From: TMED108 sp964386795
Lineage (GTDB): Bacteria; Fidelibacterota; Marinisomatia; Marinisomatales; TCS55
Length of the DNA stretch: 64,000 nt
Reading direction: 5' to 3'
Assembly (NCBI GenBank): GCA_964386795.1
Contig: CAYLUE010000002.1
Coordinates: 1 to 64,000, forward strand
The notes beneath the pieces are model-generated. The model saw nothing but the letters and a program-made list of their open reading frames with translations, had not been told where the DNA came from and made no database searches. Numbering within the stretch: the stretch's first letter is position 1; each line of letters opens with the position of its first letter. Positions 28,655 to 37,983 of the stretch are shown in pieces. The position numbers and the translations under genes were made by a program.

Positions 28655-29334
28655 TGTCTAGATCCAAATAGGGAGGTGCCGACCCGCACCATCGTGCTTC
28701 CTTCTTCTATTGCAATAGTAAAATCCCCGCTCATACCCATTGAAAGTTCTGTTAGTTTTTCTGAGCCACATTCTTTGTTAAGCAAATCTAGGAATTTTCT
28801 TAAATCAACAAATGCTTTTCTGGTTTCTTGTTCGTTTTGGGAAAAAGGTCCAAGAGTCATAAGTCCCTTTATAGTAATATGGTCAAGGTTAATAGATTTA
28901 ATTAAATCATCACTAAGCACCGGTTTAAAGCCGTTCTTATTTTTGTCTCCACTGGTATTAATCTCGACCAACCCAACAATAGGCTTGTTCAACAGTTCTG
29001 CTTTATTGTTAATTTTGTTGGCCAATTTATATGAATCAATGGAATCAATTGTATCAAATAGATCTATAAATTTATTTATTTTATTAGACTGGAGATGTCC
29101 AATAAATCGGCGGGTTATGTTTGGCATTGAAGAAAATGATTTGAATTTTGTTACCGCTTCTTGTATTCTGTTTTCTCCAATATGTAAAACCCCTAAAGAA
29201 TAAACCTCTTCAATTAAACGAAAGGGTTGGGTTTTTGTTGCAGCAACCAGCGTAACCTCTTGGTTTTGGCTACTATGCTTTTTTGAAGACTTTATTGCAC
29301 TTAATATATTGTGAAGGTTATTCTCAATACTCAT
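28651..29334 (-). CDS. YggS/PROSC-type PLP homeostasis protein
   Basis: 227-residue single-domain PLP-binding protein with a TIM-barrel alanine-racemase-like fold. The PLP lysine is Lys34 in VAATKTQP; HIGENRIQEA, FIGHLQSNK, VEINTSGDKNKNGF, GLMTLGP, LSMGMSGDFTIAI and VRVGTSLFG are the ordered family motifs. Members buffer pyridoxal phosphate and influence amino-acid pools; no specific enzymatic reaction is established for the family. It overlaps the end of gyrA by one base. Confidence 0.93.
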   Translation of the reverse strand: MSIENNLHNILSAIKSSKKHSSQNQEVTLVAATKTQPFRLIEEVYSLGVLHIGENRIQEAVTKFKSFSSMPNITRRFIGHLQSNKINKFIDLFDTIDSIDSYKLANKINNKAELLNKPIVGLVEINTSGDKNKNGFKPVLSDDLIKSINLDHITIKGLMTLGPFSQNEQETRKAFVDLRKFLDLLNKECGSEKLTELSMGMSGDFTIAIEEGSTMVRVGTSLFGSRQ

Positions 29335-31841
29335 TAATCAGATTCGGGTGGCTTTTCTTCTGTTTCGGTATCTATAGATATTTGATTGTCTTCTTCTTGT
29401 TTGGTTGCACTATCCTCACTGATTACTCTGGTAATAGATGATATGTTTGTTCCATCGTCTAATTTAACAAGCCTAACGCCTTGGGTGACTCTACCAATCG
29501 CTCGTATTGCTTTAACCGGCTGTCTCATTAACACACCTGAATCAGTAATTACAATTAAATCGTCCGAATCAACAACCTCCATTATATTAACCATTTTTCC
29601 GGTTTTATCTGTGCAGCGCATTGTTAATACACCTTTTCCAGCTCGTGTTTGTGTACGATACTGTAACACTTCGGTTCTTTTTCCGTATCCTTTTTCAGTC
29701 GCAACTAAAATTGTTCCTTCTCGTTTTACTATTAACATGCCAACCACATAGTCTACTTTTGAGCTAAGCTTGATGCCTTTTACTCCCATTGTTTTTCTTC
29801 CGCTGGCCCTTACGTCGTTTTCAGAGAAGCGTATGGATTTACCTTCGTGCGTACCCAATAAAATGTCGTTTTCACCATTAGAAACTCGAGCCTGAATAAG
29901 TTTGTCTCCTTCTCTAATTTCAATGGCATATATTCCGCCTTTTCTAGGTTTTCCATATGCAGATAGAACTGTTTTTTTGATAATGCCATTTTTGGTTGCC
30001 ATAACAATGTAGTGGTCATCATCAAATTCTTTTACACTAACAAAAGCTTCTACTCTTTCCTCTGGGTTGCAACCGATTAGATTGACAATCGCCCTACCTC
30101 TGGAGGCGCGTCCCGCTTGCGGTATGTCGTATACTTTTAACCAGTAACATTTTCCAGTGTCGGTAAAGAAAAGCATATAATTATGTGTATTTGCAATAAA
30201 TAAGTGTTCTACAAAATCCTCATCTTTACTCATAGCACCTTGAACGCCACGCCCACCACGCCGCTGTGTTCTATATGTATTAAGGGCTGTTCTTTTAATA
30301 TATCCTTGATGAGTAATAGTTAGAACAACCTCTTCTTCTGCAATCATATCTTCCATAGAAAAATCTGTATCAACGGGGATTATTTCAGTTCTTCTTTCGT
30401 CGCCATACTGATCTTTAATTTCTAATAGCTCAGTTTTAATAATGTCCATCCGTTTTGTTTTGTTTTCCAATATGCTTTTTAAGTTTGAAATAATCTTGAT
30501 TAGCTCTTTATACTCACCAACAACCTTATCAACCTCAAGGCCGGTTAGCTTTTGAAGTCTCATTTCTAAAATAGCCTGGGATTGTAACTCTGATAAATTA
30601 AAGCTATTCATAAGACCTTCTTTAGCTTGGGCGGGGTCTTTGCTTCCTCTAATCACCTTAATTACAGCATCAATATTGTCTAGTGCAATTTTTAACCCCT
30701 CCAATATATGGGCTCGGGCCTCAGCTTCTTTTAATTCAAATTCTGTTCTTCTAACAACAACCTCGTGTCTAAAATCAATAAAATGATTTAGTACGGTTTT
30801 TAGTGGCATGATTTTTGGAATACCATCTACTAGTGCTAATAAAATTATTCCAAACGTATCTTGTAGTTGGGTGTGTTTGTAGAGTTGATTTAAAATCACC
30901 TCGGGAACAGCATCGCGCTTTGTTTCTACAACTACGCGTATTCCGTCTTTGTCTGACTCATCACGGAGGTCACTGATGCCTACAACTTTTTTATCACGCA
31001 CTAAGTCAGCAATTTTTTCTACAAGAGACGCTTTGTTTGTTTGGTATGGAACCTCTGTAACTATAATACTGTTTCTTCCTTTTTTATTGGTCTCAATATG
31101 GGCTTTTGCGCGCATTTTTATTTTACCCCGCCCAGTTTCATAGGCTTGTTTTAAGCCATCCATACCAAGAATTAAGCCCGCTGTTGGAAAGTCGGGCCCT
31201 TTAATGTGTTGCATTATCCCCTCTGTATCAATAGACTGGTTGTCAATTAATGCGATTAGACCATTAATGATTTCTACTAAGTTGTGTGGTGGAATTTTTG
31301 TCGCCATACCAACCGCAATACCCTCTGATCCGTTTACAAGTAATGTTGGAACTGCTGATGGTAGTACGCTTGGCTCTTTTAATGTCTCGTCAAAATTTAA
31401 ATTCCACTCTACTGTCTCTTTTTCTAAATCTTTTAACATTTCACTTGTAAGCCTGGTCATTCTAGACTCGGTATAGCGCATAGCTGCGGCATTATCACCA
31501 TCTATGGATCCAAAATTTCCTTGGCCATCAACAAGCTCATAGCGCATAGAAAAATCTTGTGCCATCCTAACTAGCGCATCATAAACGGAGCTATCTCCAT
31601 GGGGATGGTATTTACCTAAAACATCTCCAACAATTCTTGCTGACTTCTTATATGGTCTATTCCAACCAGATCCCAACTCACTCATGCCATATAATATTCT
31701 TCTATGTACCGGTTTTAATCCATCGCGAACATCTGGCAGCGCCCTAGATACAATTACAGACATTGAATAGTTGAGATAACTCTCCTTCATTTCATCAACA
31801 ATATCTCTTGGTAGTGTATTGTCTCTGTTAAAATCTGTCAT
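29334..31841 (-). CDS. gyrA: DNA gyrase subunit A
   Basis: Breakage-reunion subunit of gyrase. Catalytic Tyr123 is in AAMRYTES; the quinolone-region residues correspond to wild-type Ser84 and Asp88 (HPHGDSSVYD). The gyrase-specific GyrA box is present as QRRGGRG at the start of the C-terminal pinwheel, which separates it from ParC. The last 25 residues are acidic. 835 residues, normal. It is 15 bp downstream of gyrB, so both subunits are made from one transcript. Confidence 0.97.
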   Translation of the reverse strand: MTDFNRDNTLPRDIVDEMKESYLNYSMSVIVSRALPDVRDGLKPVHRRILYGMSELGSGWNRPYKKSARIVGDVLGKYHPHGDSSVYDALVRMAQDFSMRYELVDGQGNFGSIDGDNAAAMRYTESRMTRLTSEMLKDLEKETVEWNLNFDETLKEPSVLPSAVPTLLVNGSEGIAVGMATKIPPHNLVEIINGLIALIDNQSIDTEGIMQHIKGPDFPTAGLILGMDGLKQAYETGRGKIKMRAKAHIETNKKGRNSIIVTEVPYQTNKASLVEKIADLVRDKKVVGISDLRDESDKDGIRVVVETKRDAVPEVILNQLYKHTQLQDTFGIILLALVDGIPKIMPLKTVLNHFIDFRHEVVVRRTEFELKEAEARAHILEGLKIALDNIDAVIKVIRGSKDPAQAKEGLMNSFNLSELQSQAILEMRLQKLTGLEVDKVVGEYKELIKIISNLKSILENKTKRMDIIKTELLEIKDQYGDERRTEIIPVDTDFSMEDMIAEEEVVLTITHQGYIKRTALNTYRTQRRGGRGVQGAMSKDEDFVEHLFIANTHNYMLFFTDTGKCYWLKVYDIPQAGRASRGRAIVNLIGCNPEERVEAFVSVKEFDDDHYIVMATKNGIIKKTVLSAYGKPRKGGIYAIEIREGDKLIQARVSNGENDILLGTHEGKSIRFSENDVRASGRKTMGVKGIKLSSKVDYVVGMLIVKREGTILVATEKGYGKRTEVLQYRTQTRAGKGVLTMRCTDKTGKMVNIMEVVDSDDLIVITDSGVLMRQPVKAIRAIGRVTQGVRLVKLDDGTNISSITRVISEDSATKQEEDNQISIDTETEEKPPESD

Positions 31842-31856
31842 TTATAACTCCAATAA

Positions 31857-33827
31857 TTATACATCTAGGTTAACAACAAATTTTGCATTGCGCTCAATAA
31901 AACTGCGCCTTGCCTCAACGTCGCTACCCATTAAATTTTGAAAAGTTTCCGCTGCTTCTGCGGCGCTTTCAACTGTTACTTTCATTAATGTTCTTTTTTC
32001 TGGATCCATGGTGGTTTCCCATAGTTGGCCTGGGTTCATTTCGCCAAGTCCTTTATATCTTTGAATACCCACTTTTGTGTTTTTGTTATCTTTCTTCATG
32101 CGCTCAATTAATAAATCTCTTTCATTATCATCATAAGCGTATGACTCTTTTTTTCCTTGGGAAACCCTATAAAGCGGTGGGAGTGCTAAATACAAATAGC
32201 CGCCATCGATTATCTCTTTCATTTTTCTATAGAAAAAAGTTAGTAGAAGTGTTCTAATATGTGAACCGTCCACATCAGCGTCGGTCATAATTATAACTTT
32301 GTGGTAGCGGAGTTTTTCAGAATCAAAATCTCCAGCTGCTTTTTCACCAGACTCATCTTCTGATCCACCAAACCCAGCACCTAGCGCGGTAATCATTGAT
32401 TGTACTTCATTATTAGAGAGGAGTTTGTCTATCCTTGCTTTTTCTGAATTAATAACCTTACCGCGAAGTGGTAATATTGCTTGTGTTCTTCTATCTCTTC
32501 CTTGTTTGGCTGACCCACCAGCAGAATCCCCCTCAACTAAATAAATCTCACAAAAAACAGGGTCTCTATTAGAACAGTCGGATAATTTTCCAGGTAGGGA
32601 AGATCCACCTAGGGCGCTTTTTCTTCTTATTAATTCACGCGCTTTTCTTGCAGCAGACCTACTGCGTGCAGCAAGAAGTGCTTTTTCAATAATTCTTCTT
32701 CCTATTGATGGGTTTTGTTCTAAAAAATCTAATATACCTTCATAAACAATTTTATCAACAACCCCTTTAATGTCTCCGTTGCCAAGTTTTGTTTTAGTTT
32801 GCCCTTCAAATTGTGGCTCTGCAACCTTTATACTAATAATAGCGGTTAAACCTTCCCTAAAATCTTCCCCTGATAGTGTTATTTTTTCATTCTTCTTTGC
32901 TTTTATAAGGTTGTTTTTGGACGCATGGTTGTTCATTGCCCTGGTTAGCGCGGACCTAAAACCAGACAGGTGGGTACCACCCTCAATTGTATTAATATTA
33001 TTAACAAATGTTAAAATATTGTCGTTGTATGTGTTTCCATAGCGCATAGCAACCTCAACAGGTACATCGTTAATGTCTTTATTAACAGTAATAACTTTAT
33101 TGTGGAGTGGGTTGTTGTGCTCGTCGAGGTATTTTACAAAATCACTTAAACCGCCTTTAAACTTAAAGGTGTCGCTTTGCCCTTCTTCAGACCTTTCATC
33201 AATAAGTTGTATTTCAATACCCTTGTTTAGATATGCTAATTCGCGTAGTCTTTCACTAATAATATCATATTCAAAACTTATATTTTTAAATATTTTGTTG
33301 TCTGGATAAAAACAAACTTTTGTGCCTGTTTTTTTAGCCGCTCCTGTGGTTTTTAATTTGGTTTGGGGTTCTCCTGTTTTATATTCTTGTTTGTGGATCT
33401 TACCATCCCTTTTAACCTCAACCCAAAGCCACTCCGATAGCGCATTCACAACAGAAACCCCCACACCATGAAGTCCACCCGAAACTTTATAGGAGCCTTT
33501 GTCAAATTTTCCACCCGCATGTAAAACCGTCATAACAACCTCTACTGCTGGTTTTTTTTCTTCTTTGTGAATATCAACGGGGATTCCTCTCCCATTATCT
33601 TCAACGGTTACTGAGCCATCTTTATTAAATACAACAATTACCCTTGTACAGTAACCAGCAAGGGCTTCATCTATAGAGTTATCCACCACCTCATAAACCA
33701 AATGGTGAAGGCCTCTTTTTCCAACATCACCAATGTACATGGCGGGGCGTTTTCTTACAGCCTCTAAGCCTTCTAATACTTTGATGTTTTCTGCGCTATA
33801 ATTTTTGTTTGCTTGTGATTCGTTCAT
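31857..33827 (-). CDS. gyrB: DNA gyrase subunit B
   Basis: ATPase subunit of gyrase. GHKL ATPase landmarks EVVDNSIDEALAGY, VEDNGRGIPVD and SGGLHGVGVSVVNALS; TOPRIM segment EGDSAGGSAKQGRDRRTQA; DADVDGSHIRTLLLTFFYR; and C-terminal QRYKGLGEMNP. 656 residues. The start overlaps the dciA stop by 4 bp, forming a dnaN-recF-dciA-gyrB-gyrA order. Confidence 0.97.
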   Translation of the reverse strand: MNESQANKNYSAENIKVLEGLEAVRKRPAMYIGDVGKRGLHHLVYEVVDNSIDEALAGYCTRVIVVFNKDGSVTVEDNGRGIPVDIHKEEKKPAVEVVMTVLHAGGKFDKGSYKVSGGLHGVGVSVVNALSEWLWVEVKRDGKIHKQEYKTGEPQTKLKTTGAAKKTGTKVCFYPDNKIFKNISFEYDIISERLRELAYLNKGIEIQLIDERSEEGQSDTFKFKGGLSDFVKYLDEHNNPLHNKVITVNKDINDVPVEVAMRYGNTYNDNILTFVNNINTIEGGTHLSGFRSALTRAMNNHASKNNLIKAKKNEKITLSGEDFREGLTAIISIKVAEPQFEGQTKTKLGNGDIKGVVDKIVYEGILDFLEQNPSIGRRIIEKALLAARSRSAARKARELIRRKSALGGSSLPGKLSDCSNRDPVFCEIYLVEGDSAGGSAKQGRDRRTQAILPLRGKVINSEKARIDKLLSNNEVQSMITALGAGFGGSEDESGEKAAGDFDSEKLRYHKVIIMTDADVDGSHIRTLLLTFFYRKMKEIIDGGYLYLALPPLYRVSQGKKESYAYDDNERDLLIERMKKDNKNTKVGIQRYKGLGEMNPGQLWETTMDPEKRTLMKVTVESAAEAAETFQNLMGSDVEARRSFIERNAKFVVNLDV

Positions 33828-34099
33828 ATAAAGCGAACCTCCTTTATGGTGTTTTTTCCAAGCTTTTTATTTAGCTGGTTTATAATGTCTTGTTGTTTAA
33901 ACACAAGTTCTTGCCTCCAGGTTGGGTTGGAAACTGAAACTGTAAGGGTTCCATGTTCTACGCTAATAGGTTCTGTATTTTTAGATATTTTTTCACCCAC
34001 AACCTCGTCCCACAATATGATAGCGGTGTTTTGGTTTACACTTTGAGTTAGTCCAAAATTGTTAAGAAATTTTTTAATTGTTGTGTTTAGTTTTTCCAA
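33824..34099 (-). CDS. dciA: DciA/DUF721 protein
   Basis: 91 residues with the DUF721 pattern: W-D-E-V-V-G near 30, then a beta-rich NGTL-like section (EHGTLTVSVSNPTWRQEL). DciA is the common bacterial loader or operator of the replicative helicase DnaB in lineages without DnaC/DnaI. Its place between recF (13 bp overlap) and gyrB (4 bp overlap) is a widespread one and supports the call. Its presence suggests this organism uses DciA for helicase loading. Confidence 0.85.
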   Translation of the reverse strand: MEKLNTTIKKFLNNFGLTQSVNQNTAIILWDEVVGEKISKNTEPISVEHGTLTVSVSNPTWRQELVFKQQDIINQLNKKLGKNTIKEVRFI

Positions 34100-35154
34100 T
34101 TTCTTTTTAGGTGGGTGGTTTGGTTGTTTGGGTTGTTTGTGTCTATGCCGTGTTTTTCCGCGCTTATAAGATCGGTGTTGGTTATAATTGTTTGTGATGA
34201 TTTTTTAATTAGATCAAAAATAGCACTACCCCTCTCAAGGTCAAGTTTGGCAAAAAGGTCATCGAGAAGTAGGGTTGCGCTTTTTCCTGTTTCGGTTTTT
34301 ATAAAAGAGTGTTCTGTGATTTTTATTATTACAAAAGATAGTTTATGTTCCCCCTGTGATCCAAACACCCTAAGTCTTTTGTTATTAAAAAGGATGTTAT
34401 ATTTATCGCAATGTGGTCCACAAAGCGTTCTTCCAACCACAATCTCTTTATTAATCGTGTTTTGGAGTTGTTGTAATAGTGTTTCTTTTGTTTTGTCGGT
34501 CGGTGTGTCGGGTTTGATGTTTATTGTAATATCATTACTATATCTATTACAAACCGCAGCTAGTTCACTATTAAATGTTTTTTCTAGTTGTTGTTTTTCT
34601 AACCAAACCAATGATCCGTATTTGGCAACCGGTTCGTTCCAGATTTCTATTTCTGTTTTGGTTTTTTTTTGTTTAAGTAGGGAGTTTCTGTTTTTAATGG
34701 CGGCAGAATAATTAACAAGATTTGAAAGGTATTTTTTAGAAACGGTTGCAAATAGGCGGTTAAAATATTTTCTCCTTTCAAGGTGTGGTCCTTTGGTAAT
34801 TTTTTCTTCTTCTGGCGAAACTAATACTGTGGGGTTTTTACCAATTAGGTCTTTTGTTTTTTTGTCGGTGTTGTTTATTTTTATTTTTTTTAATGCTCTC
34901 TTGTTTTGGTGGATCGTTATTTTATGATCACTAAAAAGAGCTTTGACCGTTGTTTCGTTTGCTCCTGTTTTTATAGTCTCGGACAGTCTGTTTGTTTTAA
35001 AGCTTTTACCGTTGCTTGCAAGATAAACAGCTTCCAATATGGATGTTTTTCCGGAGCCGTTTTCTCCCCATATTATGTTTATGCCTGGTGAAAAATCAAC
35101 AAGAAAATCTTTGTGATTTCTGAAGTTGGTCATTTCGATTTTTTCTATCGACAT
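34087..35154 (-). CDS. recF: DNA replication and repair protein RecF
   Basis: SMC-like ABC ATPase acting at gaps and stalled forks. Walker A GENGSGKT (30-37), signature region GSQGEHKLS near 266 and Walker B LLLDDLFAKLD near 300. 355 residues. The coding strand is unusually rich in A and C and the protein is rich in Asn, Thr and Lys, unlike mfd on the other side of dnaN. It follows dnaN by 47 bp. Confidence 0.95.
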   Translation of the reverse strand: MSIEKIEMTNFRNHKDFLVDFSPGINIIWGENGSGKTSILEAVYLASNGKSFKTNRLSETIKTGANETTVKALFSDHKITIHQNKRALKKIKINNTDKKTKDLIGKNPTVLVSPEEEKITKGPHLERRKYFNRLFATVSKKYLSNLVNYSAAIKNRNSLLKQKKTKTEIEIWNEPVAKYGSLVWLEKQQLEKTFNSELAAVCNRYSNDITINIKPDTPTDKTKETLLQQLQNTINKEIVVGRTLCGPHCDKYNILFNNKRLRVFGSQGEHKLSFVIIKITEHSFIKTETGKSATLLLDDLFAKLDLERGSAIFDLIKKSSQTIITNTDLISAEKHGIDTNNPNNQTTHLKRNWKN

Positions 35155-35201
35155 TACCCTTGCAACGGGTTGGTGCTGGCTTGGTTTTTAATAGGTTTTA
35201 C

Positions 35202-36317
35202 CTAGTCGTTTAATCGTATTGGCATTAATAACATGGTTAGGTTTGTGTTTTCTTCTTGTTGTTTTGGTAAAAACAGCGCGGCGCTAATAGGGGATTTTAA
35301 CTGAACAACAACCTCGTCGTTATTAATATGCGATAAAACGTCTTTTAGGTAGGCCGCATTATAACCAACCGTTATATCCTCACCCTTGTAGTCCCCTTTA
35401 ATTTTTTCGCTGGCCCTAGTTGATTGTTCGGCGTCTTCTGTTGATATAAGCGCTTCTTCATTGTTTAGTTTTAAAGCTATTTGGTGGGTTGTTTTGTTTG
35501 AAAAAATTGAAACCCTTTTAACAGCAGACAATAGATTGTTTTTATTTACTGTAAAATTTTTGTCATTATCTTTTGGTATAACCCCATCAAAATCAGGAAA
35601 TTTTTCATCAATTATTCTGGTAAAATATTGATCAGAGCCCACGGTTGTTGTTAGGTGGTTTTCCCCAACAGAAAGGTTTATTTTTTCTTCTTCAAAACCA
35701 CCGGAAAGGAGGTTGAGAAATTTCTTTGGAACAATTACGTCCTCTAGTTCTTCGCTGGTTGTGTTGTTGGTTGTTTCATATTTAACAAGCCTGTGTCCGT
35801 CTGTTGCTACCGCGGTTATATTTTTTTGATTAAACTTAAACAAAACCCCTGTAAGCGCTGGTTTTAAATCGTCTCTACTTACGGCGAATGCTGTGTTATT
35901 AATTATTTGTTTTAAAACACTGCTTTCTAGGTCTATTTGTTTTTTTGTTTCAATTTCTGGTGTGTTTGGAAATTCTTCTGCCGGCTTTCCAACGATATTA
36001 TAATTCCCGTGATCGGTTGAAATGTTAATTTTATTTTCTTCGTCAGCTCCAATCGTTATCCTTGTTTCGTCGGGAAGTTCGTTTGTTATGTTTAATAACA
36101 CCTGGAGGGGAATTGCTACGCCCCCCACAGACTCAACGCTGGTAGAAAGCTGAACAACAACTGTTATTTCGAGATCGGTAGATTTAATCGTTGTGTTTGT
36201 TTCGCTAACAGAAAAAAGGACATTATTCAAAATGGGTAGTGTTGCCCTGCTTGGGGTAGCTTTTGATAATTTTTGAAGCGCTGTTTGAAGTTCTGATTTT
36301 GAAGTGGAAATTTTCAT
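35202..36317 (-). CDS. dnaN: DNA polymerase III beta sliding clamp
   Basis: Three-fold repeated clamp domain, 371 residues. MKISTSKSELQTALQKLSKA at the start, PALTGVLFKF and ATDGHRLVKYE in the middle and the C-terminal LLMPIRLND are family hallmarks. It is the first gene of the dnaN-recF-dciA-gyrBA series, directly downstream of the DnaA-box region at 36318-36681. dnaA is not adjacent: it lies about 11 kb away on the opposite strand. Confidence 0.97.
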   Translation of the reverse strand: MKISTSKSELQTALQKLSKATPSRATLPILNNVLFSVSETNTTIKSTDLEITVVVQLSTSVESVGGVAIPLQVLLNITNELPDETRITIGADEENKINISTDHGNYNIVGKPAEEFPNTPEIETKKQIDLESSVLKQIINNTAFAVSRDDLKPALTGVLFKFNQKNITAVATDGHRLVKYETTNNTTSEELEDVIVPKKFLNLLSGGFEEEKINLSVGENHLTTTVGSDQYFTRIIDEKFPDFDGVIPKDNDKNFTVNKNNLLSAVKRVSIFSNKTTHQIALKLNNEEALISTEDAEQSTRASEKIKGDYKGEDITVGYNAAYLKDVLSHINNDEVVVQLKSPISAALFLPKQQEENTNLTMLLMPIRLND

Positions 36318-36681
36318 TTTTTATTAATTTTAATAACCAAGATTTAATAAGATATTTATGGGTTAAATCATCAATACAATCTTACCGTAAAACTCTTCTT
36401 TTATCAAGTTTTTTTAAGCTGTTTTTAAGCATTTTTATAATAAAAAATATATAAATTTAAAAACTTATTTATTATATAGGTTGTGGATAAACCACCAATA
36501 AAACAAAAACACCGCGCTAAACAAAAAAGAACAAAAAGATAACAGATAAGAGATAAAGAATAACTTAATGTGGATAAGCATCAAAAAAGAGTGGATAACC
36601 CTTGCTTTTTCAACAATAATAAACACACAACCAAAACAACTATTATTTAATAATAATTGTGGAAAACAAATGTGGAAAAAC
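36318..36681. other. Candidate chromosomal origin (oriC): AT-rich stretch with DnaA boxes
   Basis: A 364 bp intergenic region between dnaN and surA. TGTGGATAA (reverse complement of the TTATCCACA DnaA box) is perfect at 36482-36490 and 36569-36577, and one base off at 36590-36598. TGTGGAAAA, also one base off, occurs at 36658-36666 and 36671-36679. A further perfect TTATCCACA lies at 36723-36731 inside surA. An almost pure A/T block (about 36431-36478) touches the first box and could be the unwinding element. AGATAA-type repeats (36537-36564) lie between boxes. Position next to dnaN, recF and gyrase supports an origin. Confidence 0.7.
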
Positions 36682-37983
36682 CTACTCGCTTATTGAAATA
36701 TATAAATCCTTCTTCGATTTATTTATCCACACCTCAAACCATTCGGCCTGTTTTCTGTTTAAAGCCATTGTTTCGATTTCGGTCCAATGTTTTATTAAAT
36801 CAGCACGACCACCCGGCTTTATTGTTTCTAACCAGATCAAATGATATCCCAAATCTGTACGGACCGGTCCTGCACACTCACCCTTTTTAATTTGATTTAA
36901 CACCAAACCAAACTCGGGTATTGGGTATGTGTCGGGGTTAATCCAACCAAGGTTTCCCCCAGATTTTTTTGTATCTTCATCTGCAGAGTATTTTTTTACG
37001 AGCCCCATAAAAACCTCCAGATTTATTGACGAATCTTTAAAGGTTGATGCTGTTTTGTACGCTATTGATTCGTCTTGCTCTGTAATGGGTGGGCTAATTA
37101 AAATATGTCTAACATTTATTTTATCACCCCTGATTTCTTCTGTTTCAATTATATGGTAACCAAACTCTGTTTTTACCGGATCGCTGATTTCACCAGCTTT
37201 CAAATTAAAAGCAACAGACTCAAACTCTGTTACCAAACTCCCCCTTTTTACAAAACCCAAAGAACCACCACCCTGTTTAGCGCTCGGGTCTTGTGAATAC
37301 TGTATAGCCATTTCTTCAAAACCGCTTTCACCAGACAGTATCTTGTTTTTTATATCAACCAAAAGCGCTTTGGTTTTTTTTATTTGTTCTTCGCTTGGTT
37401 CAATATTTACTAAAAGGTGTCTTATTTTAGCGGTGGTTGGAAAGTCGGGTATACTATCTTGGTATTGGTTGTAAAAATCCAACACACCTCCCCGGTTAAT
37501 GTTTATTTTTGAAATCAACGTTTGTTGGTATTTTTGTGTAACAAGCATATCTCTAACATCATACCAATATTCTCTTTTAAAAACCCTCAACGGCTGTCCC
37601 AAGGCAGCCTCAGCAGCCTCTTCACCACCAGCCTGTTGAACAATATTGTCAACCTGTTGTTGTAGGGTTCTATCCACCTCTTTTTCGTCAACCTCAACAG
37701 AATCAAGCTCCGCCATCGCCAATATTACTTTTCTATTTACTATTGTGTTGATTATGTTGTTTTTAAGCTCCCGTATTAACACACCGTCTTTTTGAGGATC
37801 TAGTTTTTGTTGAAAAACCGCCATCGCCAACGACTGATTAACATCGCTTAACAAAACCACCCTTTCACCAACAACCGCCGCAACACCATCCACTTTTTGT
37901 GGACCCCCACCAACCTGTTGACCAAAAAGAAGACCAAACAACAAACCCGCAAAACCTATTTTTATAAAATTAATTTTTACCAT
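36682..37983 (-). CDS. surA: SurA-like periplasmic peptidyl-prolyl isomerase/chaperone
   Basis: Export signal (FIKIGFAGLLFGLLFG) followed by a SurA N-terminal helical region (VDGVAAVVGERVVLLSDV) and two parvulin domains: about 180-275 (AKIRHLLVNIEP...FGYHIIETEEI) and about 280-395 (KINVRHILISPP...DLGYHLIWLETI). Such proteins fold outer-membrane barrels in the periplasm. I take the ATG at 37983; a GTG at 37992 would add three residues. The gene overlaps the preceding lipoprotein gene by 14 bp. Its 3' end carries a DnaA box. Confidence 0.88.
   Translation of the reverse strand: MVKINFIKIGFAGLLFGLLFGQQVGGGPQKVDGVAAVVGERVVLLSDVNQSLAMAVFQQKLDPQKDGVLIRELKNNIINTIVNRKVILAMAELDSVEVDEKEVDRTLQQQVDNIVQQAGGEEAAEAALGQPLRVFKREYWYDVRDMLVTQKYQQTLISKININRGGVLDFYNQYQDSIPDFPTTAKIRHLLVNIEPSEEQIKKTKALLVDIKNKILSGESGFEEMAIQYSQDPSAKQGGGSLGFVKRGSLVTEFESVAFNLKAGEISDPVKTEFGYHIIETEEIRGDKINVRHILISPPITEQDESIAYKTASTFKDSSINLEVFMGLVKKYSADEDTKKSGGNLGWINPDTYPIPEFGLVLNQIKKGECAGPVRTDLGYHLIWLETIKPGGRADLIKHWTEIETMALNRKQAEWFEVWINKSKKDLYISISE

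Noticed and set aside
28646..29203. 185-codon plus-strand frame opposite the YggS-like gene
   Set aside because: Antisense shadow of a gene whose PLP-binding motifs are all present on the minus strand.
34115..34711. 198-codon plus-strand frame opposite recF
   Set aside because: It is the antisense of a clear recF with Walker motifs; its Ser/Leu/Val-rich composition is what reversed recF codons give.
36723..36731. Perfect DnaA box as proof that the origin extends into surA
   Set aside because: One box inside a coding region can occur by chance (it encodes part of the SurA C-terminus); I count it as supporting but not as defining the origin border.
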